Source: Novosphingobium sp. ERN07 (GTDB lineage Bacteria > Pseudomonadota > Alphaproteobacteria > Sphingomonadales > Sphingomonadaceae). Taken from it: a stretch of 55,529 bases of DNA. The DNA is taken from positions 1-55,529 of the forward strand of contig NZ_JABAID010000023.1 of the NCBI RefSeq assembly GCF_012641335.1, given 5' to 3'. Below the pieces are notes generated by a model. That model was not told the DNA's origin and searched no databases. It saw only the letters and a program-made list of their open reading frames with translations. Each line of letters starts with the position of its first letter. Position 1 is the first letter of the stretch. Made by a program: the position numbers and the translations under genes. This document shows, piece by piece, positions 17,918 through 26,760 of this stretch.

Positions 17918-18445
17918 TCATGGCGTGTTCTCCCGGGTCGGCGGTGCGGGCTGCGGCGGTGCACGCGGTTGGCTCCAGCGTGCGAAGTTTTCGTTGATGG
18001 TCATGTGCCCGCCACAACATGGGCATGGCGGACGATGGTCGGGCGGTTCTTCCGGTTCGGGTTCCACGGCCGGCACGGCAACGCCCAGCAACCTACGGGC
18101 GAGCGCCATGGCCTCCTTGTGTGTTGAACTGGCAAGCAAGCCGTAATGCCGGATGCGGTGGAAGCCACGCGGCAGGACGTGGATCAGGAAGCGGCGGATG
18201 AACTCGTCCGTCGCCAGCGTCATGACTTGCTGGCGTTCAGCACCATCGCGGCGGTAGTCCTTGTAGCGGAACGTTACACCGGCCTCGTCGAAGCCGATGA
18301 GCCGCTGGTTTGAGATGGCAACGCGGTGCGTGTAACGCGAGAGATAGGCCAGCACTGCCTGTGGCCCGGCGAAGGGTGGCTTGGCATAGACTACCCAGCG
18401 CTTTTTCCGGATCGGCGAGAGATGCCGCAAGAACGCCTTGCGCAC
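17918..18445 (-). pseudogene. IS91-family transposase, C-terminal fragment
   Basis: About 175 residues beginning at a GTG and reading KRWVVYAKPPFAGPQAVLAYLSRYTHRVAISNQRLIGFDEAGVTFRYKDYR, the well-conserved IS91/ISCR transposase segment containing the second active-site region (AYLSRYTHRVAISN). It continues with FIRRFLIHVLPRGFHRIRHYGLLA and the Cys-rich tail CPCCGGHM. The N-terminal zinc-binding and HUH part is missing, so it cannot transpose. Confidence 0.85.
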
Positions 18446-18447
18446 GG

Positions 18448-18747
18448 CTAGAGCTTGCGGGACAGATCCGGGCGATCGATGGTGTGAGTGAAAAAGAAAC
18501 GCAGCGCAGAAACGATACTGTTCATGGTCGGGATACCAATGCCCGCCTCGCGCTGTTCGACCTGGAATTGCCGGAGATCTTCTACGGTTGCAGTATCGGG
18601 AGGGCGCCCAAGATATGTGGCGAACCTCGCGACATGCCGCACGTAATCGAACTGGGTCTTCCGCGTGAACCGGCGCATGTTCATGTCTTCGATCATGCGC
18701 TGACGCAGGGAACTGGCTGGGGCATCAAGTTGAACATCGGCCATCAT
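18448..18747 (-). pseudogene. Tyrosine recombinase, N-terminal fragment (IS91-linked)
   Basis: 99 residues (LRQRMIEDMNMRRFTRKTQFDYVRHVARFATYLGRPP...LRFFFTHTIDRPDLSRKL) forming the SAM-like core-binding domain of the phage-integrase-type protein that usually precedes IS91 transposases. A TAG follows directly at the deletion joint, two bases before the transposase fragment. The whole catalytic domain (R..HxxR..Y) is missing. Confidence 0.8.
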
Positions 18748-18977
18748 ACGACTCCTTGGTTGAAAGGAGCCGAAATCGTCTGCCTACTTGGCCCAGACCT
18801 CAACTTAGGCTCAGGCCGCCGATCACTTGCCAAGCCTCAAAACAAGCGCCACTCCCGCGCCACCGGGTTCGTACTTGTCCCACTTCAAGGCATTCGACCG
18901 CAAGCGCGTCGCCGCGTTTGACGTGGTTTTTCCCCTTCGCCTCTCGTCGAATTTGGCAGTCGGCCCTTAAGACGAGG

Positions 18978-19334
18978 TTGCGAGCTAATTCTGATGCTGG
19001 GCTTCGAAACATTGGGCGCGTCACAAGGTTCGCGCTTCCGTTCGATTGTAGCCCCAAGGCAACCAGCAGCAACGGCGCAGAGCCGCTCACGGTCCGGATC
19101 CCTGATGCCGTGCGGATGACCGGGATCGGCCGGTCGAAGCTCTACGAGTTGATCGCCTCGGGCGACGTAGAGACGATCAAGATCGGTAGGCGCACGTTGG
19201 TGAAGGTCGATCTGGTATATGCGCTCAAGCAGGAAAAGGCGGCGAGTAAGGCTGGCCAGACTGCCGATCGGTTGCTCAGACTTGATTTAAACCGCAGTTT
19301 CATTGTCCAATCAGAGCACGTACTTCAACCTTAA
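18978..19334 (+). pseudogene. Truncated excisionase-like HTH protein
   Basis: The recognisable part is PLTVRIPDAVRMTGIGRSKLYELIASGDVETIKIGRRTLVKVDLVYALKQ, an HTH_17/AlpA-type winged helix (MerR-like) found in excisionases and small regulators of integrated elements. No ATG with a ribosome site precedes the domain. The start given is the first in-frame TTG and is arbitrary. The last 35 bases overlap the 3' end of the molybdopterin oxidoreductase gene on the other strand, suggesting the frame runs on into unrelated DNA. Likely a cut-off piece of an island. Confidence 0.45.
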
Positions 19335-21432
19335 AGCCTTCGAGATTGCTCATACCAGAGATTTCTTCAGCACTTTTCGGTCCAGCAGGTACGATCGAAT
19401 TCAAGTTCGCACCTCCAGCTGTTCGGGCCCTTTGCCACCGTCCGTCGTGTCCCCAGCCATGGGGATACGCGACCACGCCCGGCAGGAGATCGTTGGAGAT
19501 CTCCACGTCGACCACTATACGGCCCTGGGAAGTCGAAAGCTCAGCCTCGCCACCATCCTCGATGCCGCGTTTCACAGCGTCTTCGGGGTGCATCAGAAGA
19601 ACTGCCCGATCGTTTCGGACCAGCCCGTCGACATTATGCATCCATGAATTGATCGAACGCAGCTTGCGCAGATTAATCAGTCGAAGCTGCGCCTTATCCG
19701 GGAAAGGCGTATGGCGAAGCCGTGCAATCTCGGTTGCGATCGACGAGTTCCAGAGATGAATTTTTCCGTCGACATGTCCAACGCGCTTGGTGAAATCGAA
19801 ATCCCAACGGCTCCTCTCGATCAGTAGGCCATGCGGAGCATCGCGCAGACGAGCGAGGGATAGACCATGCTGTCCTTCGACCCCAGTACGTAATGCCGCA
19901 TCAGCCATTTCGAACGGAGATGCCTGATCAAACGGATCGGCGCGGCCCATCCGCCTCGCCAGATCTCGCAGGATGTCGAATTCCATTCGCGCTTCGCCGA
20001 CGGGAGGAATGACAGCATCAACGTGCTGAGCAAACGGCCTGACCATATGGTTCATGAAGAACAGATTGATGTCCTCGCGCTCAAGAGCAGTCGTTACTGG
20101 CAAAACGAAGTCTGCGTGGCGAGTGGTCTCGGTGACGTACAGGTCCAGCGCGACCATCAGGTCAAGTTGCGCGAAGCCCTTGGGTAGGTCGGGGCCGCCA
20201 GGCATGGACATAACTGGATTTGCCCCGACAACGAGCAGCGACCTTATCTGCCCTTCGCCCGGAGTAAGCATTTCCTCGAGAAAGGTCACGCTCGCCTGCG
20301 CGCCCCAGACACTGGGCAAGCCGCTGACGCGAGAGGGTATTGCCCCATGCCGGGCGCCCGGCGATATGCCGCGATACTGGGTGTCGCTGGCCGTGCCGCC
20401 ATGGCCCCAACCATAGCCGCCCGGACGATGGAACTTGCCAGCGATCACGTTCAACATGTGCAAGAAGAGGTTCGTCAGAGTGGCGAATTCTCCGCGGCAG
20501 ATGCCGATCCGACCCATCGCTGCAGCACGCGGGGCGGTGGCAAAGTCGCGTGCCATCGTCCGGATCGTCTCCGCCGCGATGCCACACCGTGCCGCAGCAA
20601 CTTCGGGCGTGAGCCAGTCCATGGCTGCGGCCAGTTCGTTCATTCCGCTTGCGTGCGCTGCGATGAACGAACTGTCGATGAGGTTCTCGTCAATCAACGT
20701 GTTGAGCATGGCCCCGATTAGCCAGACATCACCGCCCGGGATCATCGGAACGTGTTCATGCTTGCGCGCGGTTTCAGTGTGGCGCGGGTCAATCACCAGC
20801 ACCCGGCCCCGCTTTGCTATCTGGTCAAGATCCTCCTTGAAGCGGGGCGCAATTACCAGCGATCCGTGACTTACGAGCGGGTTGGAACCGAAGATCAAAA
20901 GGTGGTCGCATTCGGCAAGATCGGGAAACAGGAATGCGTGAGTGCCGAACATGAGTTCGGTGGCGAGAACGACCGAACTGATATCTTCTGACGCGGGGGA
21001 GTACATCCGGCTTGCTTCCATCGCGGTTTGGAAGAATGGCGCGGCAAGCGAACTTGGCCACCCCATGCTCGGCGGATTTCCGGCATTGACGGCGAAGCTG
21101 TTGGTACCATGACTTTCGATTGAGGCCGAAAGGCGCTCGGCGATTTCGTCTAGCGCTTCGTCCCAGCTGACTGCAGTAAACTCACCCGGCCCACCGACGC
21201 GCTTCAGCGGCACTGTCACGCGATCGGAATCATAGGCCACGTCTGCCAAGGCCGGGCCCTTCACACAGATGTGGCCCCTGCTGTGCGGATTGGCACGATC
21301 GGGCAGGATCTTGACGATCTTGCCGCCTTCGACCCGCGCGATCATGCCGCACAGAGCCTCGCAGATACGGCAGTAGGTAACATGATCGCCGTCCGCTCCG
21401 GGGACCCGCGTAATGCTTGTGCTAGCAGTCAT
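19300..21432 (-). CDS. Molybdopterin oxidoreductase, DMSO-reductase family
   Basis: A bis-MGD enzyme large subunit of 710 aa. The N-terminal [4Fe-4S] motif is complete: CRICEALC, then GHICVKGP about 27 residues later. PRHTETARKHEHVPMIPGGDVWLIGAMLN is the conserved cofactor block, and the C-terminal dinucleotide-binding domain reads GGEAELSTSQGRIVVDVEIS...VAYPHGWGH. There is no Tat signal, so it is cytoplasmic, and no electron-transfer or membrane subunit lies next to it. GGGAAG precedes the ATG. It diverges from a TetR gene with a strong palindrome between. The substrate is unknown: formate-dehydrogenase-like enzymes and hydroxylases of this family both remain possible. Confidence 0.88.
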   Translation of the reverse strand: MTASTSITRVPGADGDHVTYCRICEALCGMIARVEGGKIVKILPDRANPHSRGHICVKGPALADVAYDSDRVTVPLKRVGGPGEFTAVSWDEALDEIAERLSASIESHGTNSFAVNAGNPPSMGWPSSLAAPFFQTAMEASRMYSPASEDISSVVLATELMFGTHAFLFPDLAECDHLLIFGSNPLVSHGSLVIAPRFKEDLDQIAKRGRVLVIDPRHTETARKHEHVPMIPGGDVWLIGAMLNTLIDENLIDSSFIAAHASGMNELAAAMDWLTPEVAAARCGIAAETIRTMARDFATAPRAAAMGRIGICRGEFATLTNLFLHMLNVIAGKFHRPGGYGWGHGGTASDTQYRGISPGARHGAIPSRVSGLPSVWGAQASVTFLEEMLTPGEGQIRSLLVVGANPVMSMPGGPDLPKGFAQLDLMVALDLYVTETTRHADFVLPVTTALEREDINLFFMNHMVRPFAQHVDAVIPPVGEARMEFDILRDLARRMGRADPFDQASPFEMADAALRTGVEGQHGLSLARLRDAPHGLLIERSRWDFDFTKRVGHVDGKIHLWNSSIATEIARLRHTPFPDKAQLRLINLRKLRSINSWMHNVDGLVRNDRAVLLMHPEDAVKRGIEDGGEAELSTSQGRIVVDVEISNDLLPGVVAYPHGWGHDGRWQRARTAGGANLNSIVPAGPKSAEEISGMSNLEGFKVEVRALIGQ

Positions 21433-21461
21433 AGACTCTTCCCAACATAATCCATCACTTT

Positions 21462-21478
21462 ATCTATGTATCATAGAT
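21462..21478. promoter_or_regulatory. 17-bp palindromic operator (ATCTATGTATCATAGAT)
   Basis: A perfect palindrome with 7-bp arms and a 3-base centre, 30 bases upstream of the molybdopterin oxidoreductase start and 132 before the TetR start. Length, symmetry and position fit a TetR-family operator. The outer bases ATCTA/TAGAT recur in related 17-bp sites at 26606, 26673, 32638 and 32685. Confidence 0.75.
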
Positions 21479-21609
21479 TCACAAGCGCGGTCGGGAATCT
21501 GAATGTAGGAAATTCGCGTGGTTGCCGGGAGGCACCTTTGCTGGCCTGGACCACTGAAGGCGATGACTGCATCTTGCGTTCTGGACAGGGGCTGCCCAAG
21601 GGGGGCATC

Positions 21610-22323
21610 ATGGCAACGATGAAACAAAACACGCCTCGATCCCGGAAGGTCTCGATACGCGGCAAATCGCGCTCGACTGAAAAGGCTTCTCCTGCGCAGT
21701 CCAATCGCGCTGGACGCCCGGCTTCGCCTCTGATCACACGTGATGCAGCGGCAGAGGCGGCGCTGACCATCGTTGACGAAAAAGGCCTCGACGCCCTCAG
21801 CCTGCAGGCGGTGGCGCAGAAGTTGGGTGTGCGTGCCCCCTCGCTCTACTATCACTTCCGCGACAAGGAAGAGTTGCTCGTCAAAGTCTCGCGGTTGCTG
21901 CTCAAGAAGATTTCCAGTGAGCGGGACACCTGGTCCGACGACTGGGAGGCGCGTACCAAGGAACTTGCGTTGGCAACCTATCGGGTCACCATGCGCCATC
22001 CTAATGCCGCCCCCATTGCCCTGCGGTTCTTCCCGCGCGCGGTGGTGCAGCCGGCCTATGAGCGCACGCTGGCAAGCTGTCCGTACAAGCCGGAGCACCA
22101 TATCGTGGTGCTGGAAGCGATCGAGCGGTTCACGTTTGGCTACACGATCTTTGCGGCAGCCGCTGCGAGCTTGCACACGCCGGCAACGCCTACGCCCGAT
22201 CCCGAGACCTACCCGTTTCTGGCGCAGGCGTTGAAAGTGGCGCCAGGCAGTGACGAGGAGATCTTCACAGAAGCCCTGCAGGTCATTCTCGATGGCTTGC
22301 GGGTACGTTACGGCAAGGGCTGA
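21610..22323 (+). CDS. TetR-family transcriptional regulator
   Basis: 237 aa from the ATG at 21610, which AAGGGGGG precedes; the open frame extends further up without family sequence. A basic leader (RSRKVSIRGKSRSTEK) is followed by the TetR HTH: ITRDAAAEAALTIVDEKGLDALSLQAVAQKLGVRAPSLYYHFRDKEELLVKV. The C-terminal helices look like the TetR_C class found in TetR/AcrR proteins. It is divergent from the molybdopterin oxidoreductase and convergent with the TonB receptor. Its likely targets are itself, that oxidoreductase and the promoters carrying the ATCTA...TAGAT sites. Confidence 0.9.
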   Translation: MATMKQNTPRSRKVSIRGKSRSTEKASPAQSNRAGRPASPLITRDAAAEAALTIVDEKGLDALSLQAVAQKLGVRAPSLYYHFRDKEELLVKVSRLLLKKISSERDTWSDDWEARTKELALATYRVTMRHPNAAPIALRFFPRAVVQPAYERTLASCPYKPEHHIVVLEAIERFTFGYTIFAAAAASLHTPATPTPDPETYPFLAQALKVAPGSDEEIFTEALQVILDGLRVRYGKG

Positions 22324-22337
22324 TCTGCCGAACAACG

Positions 22338-22363
22338 AAGGGCGCGCCGCCTGGCGCGCCCTT
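22338..22363. terminator. Bidirectional hairpin between tetR and TonB receptor
   Basis: An 11-bp perfect stem, AAGGGCGCGCC / GGCGCGCCCTT, with a 4-base loop lies between convergent stop codons at 22323 and 22380. It is followed by TTGTTGATTTG on the plus strand and preceded by CAAC on the other side. Geometry fits a terminator serving both genes. Confidence 0.75.
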
Positions 22364-22379
22364 GTTGATTTGCGGCAGG

Positions 22380-24839
22380 TCAGAACTTGAAGCCAACTTC
22401 CACGAAGATTTCCCGCGGGTTGTCAACGAACGCCGACATGTCGGCCAAAGTGCCGCTCGTCGTCCCTGTGCCGGTGCCGCCCACGAACGGAATGTCGTTC
22501 GCAGCAGTGACGACAAGACGGTTGGTCAGGTTCCGGCCGATCACCGAGACAGTCCAGAGATCGTCCTTGCCCGACAAGCTCACCGAGGCGTCGACCTTGG
22601 CAAAACCCTTCTGGAAGGCGTCGGGACGAAGCGCGTCGGTGAAGTTGTACTTCGAGGTATAGCTGACGTCGCCATTCATCCGCAGTGACATCGTCTCGCC
22701 GATCGGTGCTTCGTAAGTGAAGCCAGCCCGTCCGGCAAAGTGCGGGGCCTTCGGCGGAGTACGGCCACTGTAGTTCTGGCCATTGAATACGCCGCCTGCA
22801 GGTAGCAGGTTGCACCCGTTGGCAATGGTCTGGCCGGGATAGCACTGACCGATGAAGTCACGATATTTTGCATCGTTGTAGGCCGCTGCACCGCGCAGGC
22901 TCAGCCCATCGATGCCCGGAACGCGCAAGTTGAGATCGGCCTCGACGCCCTGCGTGCGCAGCTTGCCTGCATTGCCCGCTGTCAGCGATACGGTGGTCGG
23001 ATCGAAGAACTGCACCTGCAGGTCAGAATAGTCATAGCGATAGGCCGTCAGATTGAAGCTCAGGCGACGATCGAGCAGCAGGGCGCGCAGACCGATTTCG
23101 GCGCCTTCAGCAGTTTCAGACTTGTAGCGGCCTGCCGCGACATTCGAAACCGGCGTCAGGACCTGCGAGATGTTGAAGCCCCCCGCCTTGAAGCCCTGCT
23201 TGTAGGCGGCATAGAGCGTCAGGTCGGTGGAGGGCTTGTAGCGCAGGGTAACCTGCGGCGAGAGGTTACCTTCGTCATACTTGTCGTTGAGGGCAATTCC
23301 TCCTGGGAAGGCTGCGGCGAACCCGATGTGCGCAGGCAAGGAGCGCTGGTAGCTCTTGCGGCTTTCCTTGCTGTAACGTGCCCCGCCCGAAAGTTCGAGC
23401 TGCTGCGAGAGGTTCAGCGTTCCTTCGGCAAAGAACGAGAGCGAGTCGGTGGTAAAGCCATTGTCGCGCTTGAAGGTGGTGTAGGTGTTGTTGATCGGAT
23501 CGAGCGGCAGCGGCGCGATGTAGGCATCGGTATTGAAGACGAACTTTCCGTGGGCGTAGAACGCGCCGAACAGGATGTTGAACGGACCGTCAAACTTTGA
23601 CTGGAAGCGCAACTCCTCCGAGAACTGCTCGAAGTCGGCATACTGCGAGAATCCGGCGGGGTAGGACTCGCCGCTCACGTTGTTCAGGTCGGTCTGCCTG
23701 AAGTGATAGTAGCCGCTGACCGAGGTGACATCAAAAGGATCGCTTTCGATGGTCCCGGTGAGGGCCACGAACTGCGACTTGAAGTCTGCATAGAGCTTGC
23801 CGTCACGGGCAAAGCGATAGCCGGTTGTTGCCACCTGAACCGGGATGGCAGAGCTGTCGGCGCGTCCGTCGATGCGGCAATCTGTGTTGGGGCTGGTCGG
23901 GAAGACTGCGCCTGGAGCGAGCGTGGAGGGCAGGGGTGTTGTCCGCCCGCCGCCGCAGATGCGCTCCAGCGTGTCCGTGGGCCCGCCATCGACCACGCTG
24001 CTGAGACCCGCCTTGAGTTCGATCTTGAAACCGTCGGAGACCTGCGCATCGACAGTGCCTCGCAGGCCATAGCTTTCTGCAAAACCGCGCCGATCAGAAT
24101 TGCGCGTGCGGAACTGGCCCGGGATGTAGTTGGTGTAGCTGGCCGCAGCCGTGTTCACGAAGGCACCGTCGCTTTTGGAATAGCGACCGGCCAGGCGGGC
24201 GCGAACGGTGTCGGAAACAGGCCCGGATACGAAGGCCTCCACATAGCGCTCGCGCGCCTTGAACCCGTAACCGCCCTTGATCCCTGCATGGAATTCGTTG
24301 GTCGGACCGTTGCTGGTCACGCTGATCAGGCCGCCGGTCGTGTTCTTGCCAAAGAACAGGGCCTGCGGTCCCTTGAGCACTTCCACGCCCTTGATGTCGA
24401 ATTGCGGCAGGCTGATCTCGCGGCCGCGGCTCATGGCGATGTTGTCGATCACGAACGAGACCGACTGGTCGAACCCGGCGCTCAACGCGGTCGAGCCGAC
24501 GCCGCGCAGGAACACGCTGGCCGAGGAACCCGAGGCGGCTTTCCCCGCGATCAGCGAAGGCACCAGCGTTGCGATGTCCGAAACGCGGGTAGCCTGATAC
24601 TGGCTCAGCGTGTCGCCGGTCACGGCAGTGATCGCCACGGGCGCGTCGATCAGGCGTTCGGCGCGGCGACGCGCGCTCACGACGATCTCATCGGTCGTGG
24701 CTGCGTCCGCTTCTGCAGCAGCACTGGCTGCGGGTTGCGGTTCATCAGCTGCAAGCGCTGGAACTGCATGAACCAGCATGAGCGTTGAACCCATGGCCGT
24801 TCCAAGCTTCAGGGCAAGCAGTGCATTTCCGTATTTCAT
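22380..24839 (-). CDS. TonB-dependent outer-membrane receptor (second)
   Basis: 819 aa with GGGGAGG before the ATG and a signal peptide ending HAVPALA. A TonB-box-like DEIVVSARRR precedes the plug (APVAITAVTGDTLSQYQATRVSDIATLVPSL, VFLRGVGS, IKGVEVLKGPQALFFGKNTTGGLISVTSNGP). The barrel is long and ends VEVGFKF. It lies 113 bases downstream of the GMC oxidoreductase gene on the same strand. It probably takes up the hydrophobic substrate of the catabolic unit, as such receptors do in sphingomonad steroid, terpene and aromatic loci; this is inference. Confidence 0.93.
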   Translation of the reverse strand: MKYGNALLALKLGTAMGSTLMLVHAVPALAADEPQPAASAAAEADAATTDEIVVSARRRAERLIDAPVAITAVTGDTLSQYQATRVSDIATLVPSLIAGKAASGSSASVFLRGVGSTALSAGFDQSVSFVIDNIAMSRGREISLPQFDIKGVEVLKGPQALFFGKNTTGGLISVTSNGPTNEFHAGIKGGYGFKARERYVEAFVSGPVSDTVRARLAGRYSKSDGAFVNTAAASYTNYIPGQFRTRNSDRRGFAESYGLRGTVDAQVSDGFKIELKAGLSSVVDGGPTDTLERICGGGRTTPLPSTLAPGAVFPTSPNTDCRIDGRADSSAIPVQVATTGYRFARDGKLYADFKSQFVALTGTIESDPFDVTSVSGYYHFRQTDLNNVSGESYPAGFSQYADFEQFSEELRFQSKFDGPFNILFGAFYAHGKFVFNTDAYIAPLPLDPINNTYTTFKRDNGFTTDSLSFFAEGTLNLSQQLELSGGARYSKESRKSYQRSLPAHIGFAAAFPGGIALNDKYDEGNLSPQVTLRYKPSTDLTLYAAYKQGFKAGGFNISQVLTPVSNVAAGRYKSETAEGAEIGLRALLLDRRLSFNLTAYRYDYSDLQVQFFDPTTVSLTAGNAGKLRTQGVEADLNLRVPGIDGLSLRGAAAYNDAKYRDFIGQCYPGQTIANGCNLLPAGGVFNGQNYSGRTPPKAPHFAGRAGFTYEAPIGETMSLRMNGDVSYTSKYNFTDALRPDAFQKGFAKVDASVSLSGKDDLWTVSVIGRNLTNRLVVTAANDIPFVGGTGTGTTSGTLADMSAFVDNPREIFVEVGFKF

Positions 24840-24952
24840 CTCAATTCCTCCCCAGTGTTCTTGATGATGGCCTCATCGGGCAATCGCTGATTGAAAACTA
24901 ACAAAAGTAGATTTTAGGGCGTGGTTGGTACCTTCGGGTTGATGCCTCGTGT

Positions 24953-26566
24953 TCAGGCTGCGCGAGCCAGTCGGTCTTGAAGGATCAGATCGGCTGCGCG
25001 CCACGCCATGGCCATTGTCGGCCCCTGGGTGTTGCCCGCCGGGATGATCGGCATGATCGAGGTATCGACGATCCTCAGCGCCTCGACCCCGCGGACGCGC
25101 GTTGCCGGATCGACTACCGACGCCGGGTCCTTGCCCATCCGGCACGATCCCACGGCGTGGTATCCACAAGTGCCGAAGCGGTCGTAAGCCGCGAGGATAT
25201 CGGCATCGCTGGCAAACGCCGGGCCGGGCATCGTCTCTTCCTCGATCAGTTCTGCAAGCGAGGGCTGTTCGGCCCAGCGCCGGACCATGCGTACGGCGTT
25301 GACCATCGCGCTCCGGTCTGCCCCGTTGGCGCGGTAATTGGGCTGAAAAGTTGCAGCCGTATCGGGATCGGCTGTCGTCGCGTGGATTGATCCGCGCGAT
25401 GTGGGACGCAGGGGATAGACGACCACGTGCATTCCGGGAAAGCGTTCCACGTCCTGCCGGCTCTTGGCAAAATCAAACGAGAACGGAGCAATCAGCATTT
25501 GCGCGTCAGGCCGGTTGAGGCCCGGCATGGTGCGGAACCAGGCACCAAGTTCATATGCAGCCGACGACATCGGGCCGGTACGCGTCAGGTAATATTGCAG
25601 GACCGAGCGCAGCAGGCGCCAGCCTTTGAATTGCTTGTTCTGCGACACGTCCTTGCGCAGCTTCCACTGCAAGATCAGGCCCCGGTGCTCGATCAGGTTC
25701 TCGCCCACTTCCGGGCTAGCGTACACCAGCGGCACGCCGATTTCGGCCAACACCTCGGGTCGTCCTATCCCTGATCGCTCAAGGATCGCCGGGCTCGCCA
25801 TCGCGCCCCCGCACAGGATCACCTCGCCGTGGCAAGGCACGATGCTGCGCAGGCCGCTTTGCATGATCTCGACCCCTCGCGCGCGCGCGCCGTCGAAAAT
25901 CACGCGATCGACAGTGGCGTCGGTCAGTACGGTCAGATTTGGACGACTTTCAGCCGGGCGGAGAAATGCAGTTGCCGCACTTTGCCGCTTGCCCTTGTAG
26001 ATGGTGCGCGGCGTCAGGCCGATGCCATCGCCGTTGTCCGGACAGTTGACGTCTACCTTGCGCGGAAGGCCGATTGCCTCACCAGCAGCGATCTGCGCTT
26101 CGGACAATGCATCGCGGATGGTTGGCATGGAGACACGCAGCGGACCGCTATTGCCGCGCATCTCGCCCGGGCCCAGTTCGTGATTCTCCAGGGCAGCATA
26201 GGCGGGTCCGATTTCGGCCCAGCTCCAGTCGCTGCTCGTCAGCTCTGCGAGGGCGTCGAAGTCTGCAGGCTGCCCGCGCACGTACATCATGCCGTTGATC
26301 GAACTCGATCCGCCAAGCACCCGCCCGCGCACCCAGGTTTCGGACTCACCGCCGGTGCACGCGTCCGGCTGGCTGGCGTAGGCCCACAAGTGCTTCGGGT
26401 CAGCCATGACTTTGGCGAGGCCCTTTGGCATGGCGATAAAAGGGTGAGTGTCGCGCGGGCCGGCTTCGATCAGGCAGACCCGGATTCGCAGATCGGCAGA
26501 CAAGCGGTTTGCCAGCACGCATCCTGCTGCTCCGGCTCCTGCAATGACGTAGTCAAAGCTTTCCAC
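24953..26566 (-). CDS. GMC-family FAD oxidoreductase (choline/alcohol dehydrogenase type)
   Basis: 537 aa, GTG start with GAGAGG a few bases before it. FAD fold at the N-terminus (DYVIAGAGAAGCVLANRLS, EAGPRD), GMC signature 1 (GRVLGGSSSINGMMYVRGQPADFD), and the C-terminal active-site pair His470 (YHAVGSCRMG) and Asn512 (PAGNTQGPT), a His/Asn pair as in choline dehydrogenase. It would oxidise a primary or secondary alcohol to the aldehyde or ketone. The divergent start with the acyl-CoA ligase/P450 operon suggests it acts on the P450 product, upstream of the aldehyde dehydrogenases. Confidence 0.92.
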   Translation of the reverse strand: MESFDYVIAGAGAAGCVLANRLSADLRIRVCLIEAGPRDTHPFIAMPKGLAKVMADPKHLWAYASQPDACTGGESETWVRGRVLGGSSSINGMMYVRGQPADFDALAELTSSDWSWAEIGPAYAALENHELGPGEMRGNSGPLRVSMPTIRDALSEAQIAAGEAIGLPRKVDVNCPDNGDGIGLTPRTIYKGKRQSAATAFLRPAESRPNLTVLTDATVDRVIFDGARARGVEIMQSGLRSIVPCHGEVILCGGAMASPAILERSGIGRPEVLAEIGVPLVYASPEVGENLIEHRGLILQWKLRKDVSQNKQFKGWRLLRSVLQYYLTRTGPMSSAAYELGAWFRTMPGLNRPDAQMLIAPFSFDFAKSRQDVERFPGMHVVVYPLRPTSRGSIHATTADPDTAATFQPNYRANGADRSAMVNAVRMVRRWAEQPSLAELIEEETMPGPAFASDADILAAYDRFGTCGYHAVGSCRMGKDPASVVDPATRVRGVEALRIVDTSIMPIIPAGNTQGPTMAMAWRAADLILQDRLARAA

Positions 26567-26605
26567 TCGATCCTCTCACCTCGATGACCGCTTTGGCGAC
26601 GGTCT

Positions 26606-26689
26606 ATCTAATGGCAATAGGTTGCCACCACCGAGCGCTTTGTGCAAGGGTGTTTAAGCGCTCGGTTAGAAAATCTATTGTCATTAGGT
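26606..26689. promoter_or_regulatory. Paired operators around a second palindrome (GMC / ligase promoter)
   Basis: Two related 17-bp sites, ATCTAATGGCAATAGGT (26606-26622) and ATCTATTGTCATTAGGT (26673-26689), flank an inverted repeat CCGAGCGCTT...AAGCGCTCGG (26631-26665, 10-bp arms, 15-base loop). All lie between the divergent starts at 26566 and 26761. Both 17-mers fit CTAnTGnCAnTAG, a symmetric core. The TetR protein encoded at 21610 is the best candidate for the 17-mers; the binder of the central repeat is unknown. Confidence 0.65.
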
Positions 26690-26760
26690 TTATTCGCCAT
26701 TAGCGTGAGCACCGACGCTAGAGAAAGCTGGCGAGGACCGGCTTCGGGGAAAGGGAGATC

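Larger units (their letters stand above)
17918..18747 (-). mobile_element. IS91-type element with internal deletion
   Basis: Two pieces of the typical sphingomonad IS91 gene pair are butted together on the minus strand: the N-terminal domain of a tyrosine recombinase and the C-terminal third of a Y2 transposase. The remainder of the recombinase and the catalytic part of the transposase are absent. The element must be dead. It marks the boundary between the hexuronate unit and the CoA-dependent catabolic unit. Confidence 0.75.
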
